Of a stretch of DNA of 64,000 nucleotides, positions 61,607 to 64,000 are shown in pieces. Both the position numbers and the translations under genes were made by a program. The notes below the pieces were generated by a model that made no database searches, was not told the origin of the DNA, and worked only from the letters and a program-made list of their open reading frames with translations. Numbering within the stretch: position 1 is the first letter of the stretch; each line of letters starts with the position of its first letter. The stretch comes from JBNKFV01 sp050289485 (GTDB lineage: Bacteria > Pseudomonadota > Gammaproteobacteria > Pseudomonadales > Cellvibrionaceae). The stretch covers positions 1 to 64,000 of the forward strand of contig JBNKFV010000020.1 of the NCBI GenBank assembly GCA_050289485.1. The letters run 5' to 3'.

Positions 61607-63494
61607 CACCCAGATTAACCAGTCGGGCTTTGATTTTTTGCGTCATGCTTTCGGCAGTTAGCCCCGCTTGTTGAAGCAGCTGCTTGCGGGTGCCGTGTTC
61701 CATAAATGCATCTGGTAGCCCGAGTTGCAAGATGGGTATATCGATTCCACGTTCACGTAAAAACTCGCTTACGGCAGAGCCTGCACCGCCAGCGACAACG
61801 TTCTCTTCAAGAGTGACAAGAAGCTCGTGTCGGCTTGCGGCTGCCAGGATCAAATCTTCATCGATCGGTTTGACAAAGCGCATGTCGTACAGGCTGGCAT
61901 TGAGTTGGTTAGCGGCACTTTCGGCCACAGGCAGCAGGGTGCCAAAGTTAAGAATAGCCGCGCCACCACCTTCGCGGCAGCAAACGCCTTTGCCCAATTC
62001 AACGGTTTGTAACGAGGGCTCTATAGCCGCACCTGTACCGCTGCCGCGAGGGTAGCGTACGGCCGCTGGGCCCTGGTGTTTGTATGCGGTTTGCAATAAC
62101 AGGCGACACTCGCGTTCATCGCTCGGTGTTGCGACGACCATGTTGGGAATACAACGCAGATAACTTAGATCAAAGCTACCGGCGTGTGTGGCACCATCTT
62201 CACCCACAATACCGGCACGATCGATGCCGAAAGTAACGTCGAGATTTTGTATGGCGACGTCGTGTATCAGCTGGTCATAGCCACGCTGCAGAAACGTGGA
62301 GTAAATCGCTACCACCGGTTTGTGATCTTCACAGGCCATCCCGGCAGCAAGGGTAACCGCGTGCTGTTCAGCAATCGCAACGTCGAAAAACCTACCTGGG
62401 TACTGGGCGGCGAAGTCTACCATACCGGAGCCTTCGCACATGGCCGGCGTAATACCGACTACACGCTCGTCACAGGCTGCCACATCGCACAACCACTGGC
62501 CAAACACTGCCTGATATTTAGGTGCAGAGGGTTTCGCTTCGGTAGCATCCTGAACTCTGGGTTTCGGCTCGATTTTGTTCAATGCATGGTAGCCGACCGG
62601 ATCTTCTTCGGCGGGCAAAAAACCTTTGCCTTTGCGGGTGATAATGTGCAGCAATTTGGGGCCTGGTATTTCCCGCAGGTTGCTTAAGTCGTGTACCAGA
62701 CGATCCATGTCATGGCCATCAATCGGGCCAATGTAGTAAAAACCCAGCTCTTCAAACAGGGTGCCAGGCGATACCATACCTTTCATGTGCTCTTCGGTTT
62801 TTCTCGCCAGCTCCCACGCTTGGGGGATTTTAGAAAGCACCCGTTTGCTGCCTTCACGCAACGAGGTATAAAACCGGCTAGCCCAGATTTTAGAAAAGTA
62901 GTTGGCCAGCCCACCCACATTTTTTGAAATCGACATGTTGTTGTCGTTCAAAATAACGAGCATGTCGGTTTCGGTATGCGCCGCATGATTTAAGGCTTCA
63001 AAAGCCATGCCGGCGGTCATTGCACCGTCGCCGATAATGGCGACGTGTTTGCGTTCGCTGTTATTGAGGGCGGCACTTAAAGCCATGCCCAGAGCGGCGC
63101 TGATGGAGGTGCTGGAATGGCCAACGCCAAAGGTGTCGTATGGGCTCTCAGAACGCTTGGGAAAGCCAGACAGGCCACCCAACTGGCGCATGGTGGCCAT
63201 ATTGTCGCGGCGACCGGTTAAAATCTTGTGTGGGTAGGTTTGGTGGCCTACATCCCACACCAGTCGGTCATCGGGGGTGTTGTACACGTAGTGCAGGGCA
63301 ATCGTCAGCTCAACAACACCGAGGCCAGCACCAAAATGCCCTCCCGTTTGCCCAACGGTATACAGCAGGTACTCACGCAGCTCTCTGGCAAGTTCAGGTA
63401 GACGTTCCGGCGGCAGCTGGCGCAAGTCACTGGTGTGATTAATGCCGTCGAGAAGCGAGGTGTGTGGCCTTTTATGAGGTATTTCGCTGAACAT
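61584..63494 (-). CDS. dxs: 1-deoxy-D-xylulose-5-phosphate synthase
   Basis: Dxs condenses pyruvate with glyceraldehyde-3-phosphate in the first step of the MEP isoprenoid pathway, with thiamine diphosphate. The 636-residue protein shows the N-terminal HQTYPHKILTGR, the ThDP motif GDGAMTAGMAFEALNH, then IAEQHAVTLAAGMA with the catalytic Glu and RYPRGSGTGA. I start at ATG 63494 (MFSEIPHKRP); the TTG eight codons upstream is less likely. It follows ispA by about 116 bases, giving an ispA-dxs operon. Confidence 0.96.
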   Translation of the reverse strand: MFSEIPHKRPHTSLLDGINHTSDLRQLPPERLPELARELREYLLYTVGQTGGHFGAGLGVVELTIALHYVYNTPDDRLVWDVGHQTYPHKILTGRRDNMATMRQLGGLSGFPKRSESPYDTFGVGHSSTSISAALGMALSAALNNSERKHVAIIGDGAMTAGMAFEALNHAAHTETDMLVILNDNNMSISKNVGGLANYFSKIWASRFYTSLREGSKRVLSKIPQAWELARKTEEHMKGMVSPGTLFEELGFYYIGPIDGHDMDRLVHDLSNLREIPGPKLLHIITRKGKGFLPAEEDPVGYHALNKIEPKPRVQDATEAKPSAPKYQAVFGQWLCDVAACDERVVGITPAMCEGSGMVDFAAQYPGRFFDVAIAEQHAVTLAAGMACEDHKPVVAIYSTFLQRGYDQLIHDVAIQNLDVTFGIDRAGIVGEDGATHAGSFDLSYLRCIPNMVVATPSDERECRLLLQTAYKHQGPAAVRYPRGSGTGAAIEPSLQTVELGKGVCCREGGGAAILNFGTLLPVAESAANQLNASLYDMRFVKPIDEDLILAAASRHELLVTLEENVVAGGAGSAVSEFLRERGIDIPILQLGLPDAFMEHGTRKQLLQQAGLTAESMTQKIKARLVNLGGKKSAAI

Positions 63495-63610
63495 GCTTTC
63501 CAAAGCCTTGTTTGCCAAACGCTATTGGCTGCCGGAATGTCCGTCTGTTTCTGGCAGACTATGAGTGGTACCGAGCTGTGCATTGTATTGCTCGGTGTCT
63601 GTTCGCGCAA

Positions 63611-64000
63611 TCAATGCAGCCGCTGAATAATATAGGCTGACAATTGTCGCAGTCGATCCGCGCGAGCATCAAATGCGCTCAATGCTGCCAAAGCCGTTTT
63701 GTGCAGTCCGTTGGCTTTAGCTTTGGCGCCTTCCAGCCCCAGCAGTGACACATAGGTTGGCTTGTTATGCTGGGCATCAGCACCCTGGGTTTTACCCAGT
63801 ATTTGTGTATCGCTGATCACGTCGAGAATATCGTCTTGCACTTGAAACGCCAGGCCTATGGCCTGAGCGTACTGCTCTAGTTGCCGCAGTTGCTTGGTGC
63901 TGGCTAAGCCCGTAGCCGTAGCGCCCATGGCAACACTGGCTTCAATTAATGCGCCAGTTTTAGCCCGGTGCATACGTTCAAGTTGTGCCAGCGTAAGGGT
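63611..64000 (-). CDS. ispA: Geranyl/farnesyl diphosphate synthase, C-terminal part (start beyond window)
   Basis: The frame runs out of the right edge. The 129 visible residues show LTLAQLERMHRAKTGALIEA, the second aspartate-rich motif in FQVQDDILDVISD and the family C-terminus rich in Ala and Leu. The enzyme makes farnesyl diphosphate from IPP and DMAPP. It lies upstream of dxs, the standard gammaproteobacterial order (usually xseB-ispA-dxs). Confidence 0.93.
   Translation of the reverse strand, partial: TLTLAQLERMHRAKTGALIEASVAMGATATGLASTKQLRQLEQYAQAIGLAFQVQDDILDVISDTQILGKTQGADAQHNKPTYVSLLGLEGAKAKANGLHKTALAALSAFDARADRLRQLSAYIIQRLH

Overview
The window looks like a chromosomal segment of a gammaproteobacterium, probably a marine or host-associated member near the Cellvibrionales/Pseudomonadales. 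This rests on the rpsU-yqeY-dnaG-rpoD operon divergent from tsaD-folB-folK, the nrdR-ribD-ribE-ribBA-ribH-nusB-thiL-pgpA-dxs-ispA neighbourhood, and LPS heptose genes. The lineage is inferred from gene order and protein resemblance only.

Layout. 1-7.6 kb is accessory: the tail of a RAYT-like transposase with short direct repeats, a BASS-family symporter, a heterodimeric ABC exporter, a mosaic of repeats, and a lone Mrr-type nuclease beside a tRNA-Ile2. 7.8-17.2 kb is core: fadH, rpoD, dnaG, yqeY, rpsU, tsaD, folB, folK. 17.2-18.9 kb holds a TetR regulator divergent from an NmrA-type reductase, with a perfect palindrome between them.

18.9-38.0 kb is the most interesting part. It holds catB-catC-catA-catI-catJ-catF-catD with divergent catR, and then iacR divergent from iacH-A-B-I-C-D-E-F-G. 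The iac set matches the described indole-3-acetic acid (IAA) catabolic cluster, whose product is catechol; the cat set takes catechol to succinyl-CoA and acetyl-CoA. One 19-kb block therefore appears to encode the whole route from the plant/algal hormone IAA to the TCA cycle. Between the two halves lie an IS200-type element, a tandem pair of unknown membrane-anchored proteins (one copy frameshifted) and an unknown secreted protein.

38-43.7 kb carries LPS inner-core genes (hldE, hldD and three glycosyltransferases). 44-51.2 kb carries a PfkB-type adenosine kinase, PBP1b, a TPR lipoprotein, a DUF1631-type protein and a PilZ protein. 51.3-64 kb is core cofactor and isoprenoid metabolism: hemL, a degenerate thiD-like gene, hemJ, nrdR, the riboflavin genes, nusB, thiL, pgpA, a retropepsin-like protease, ribA, dxs and the 3' part of ispA.

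I did not find a CRISPR array, a prophage or a clearly new multi-gene system. The best candidates for new biology are the regulatory architecture of the iac/cat block, the IacG fusion to a MarR-like domain, and several structured repeats.
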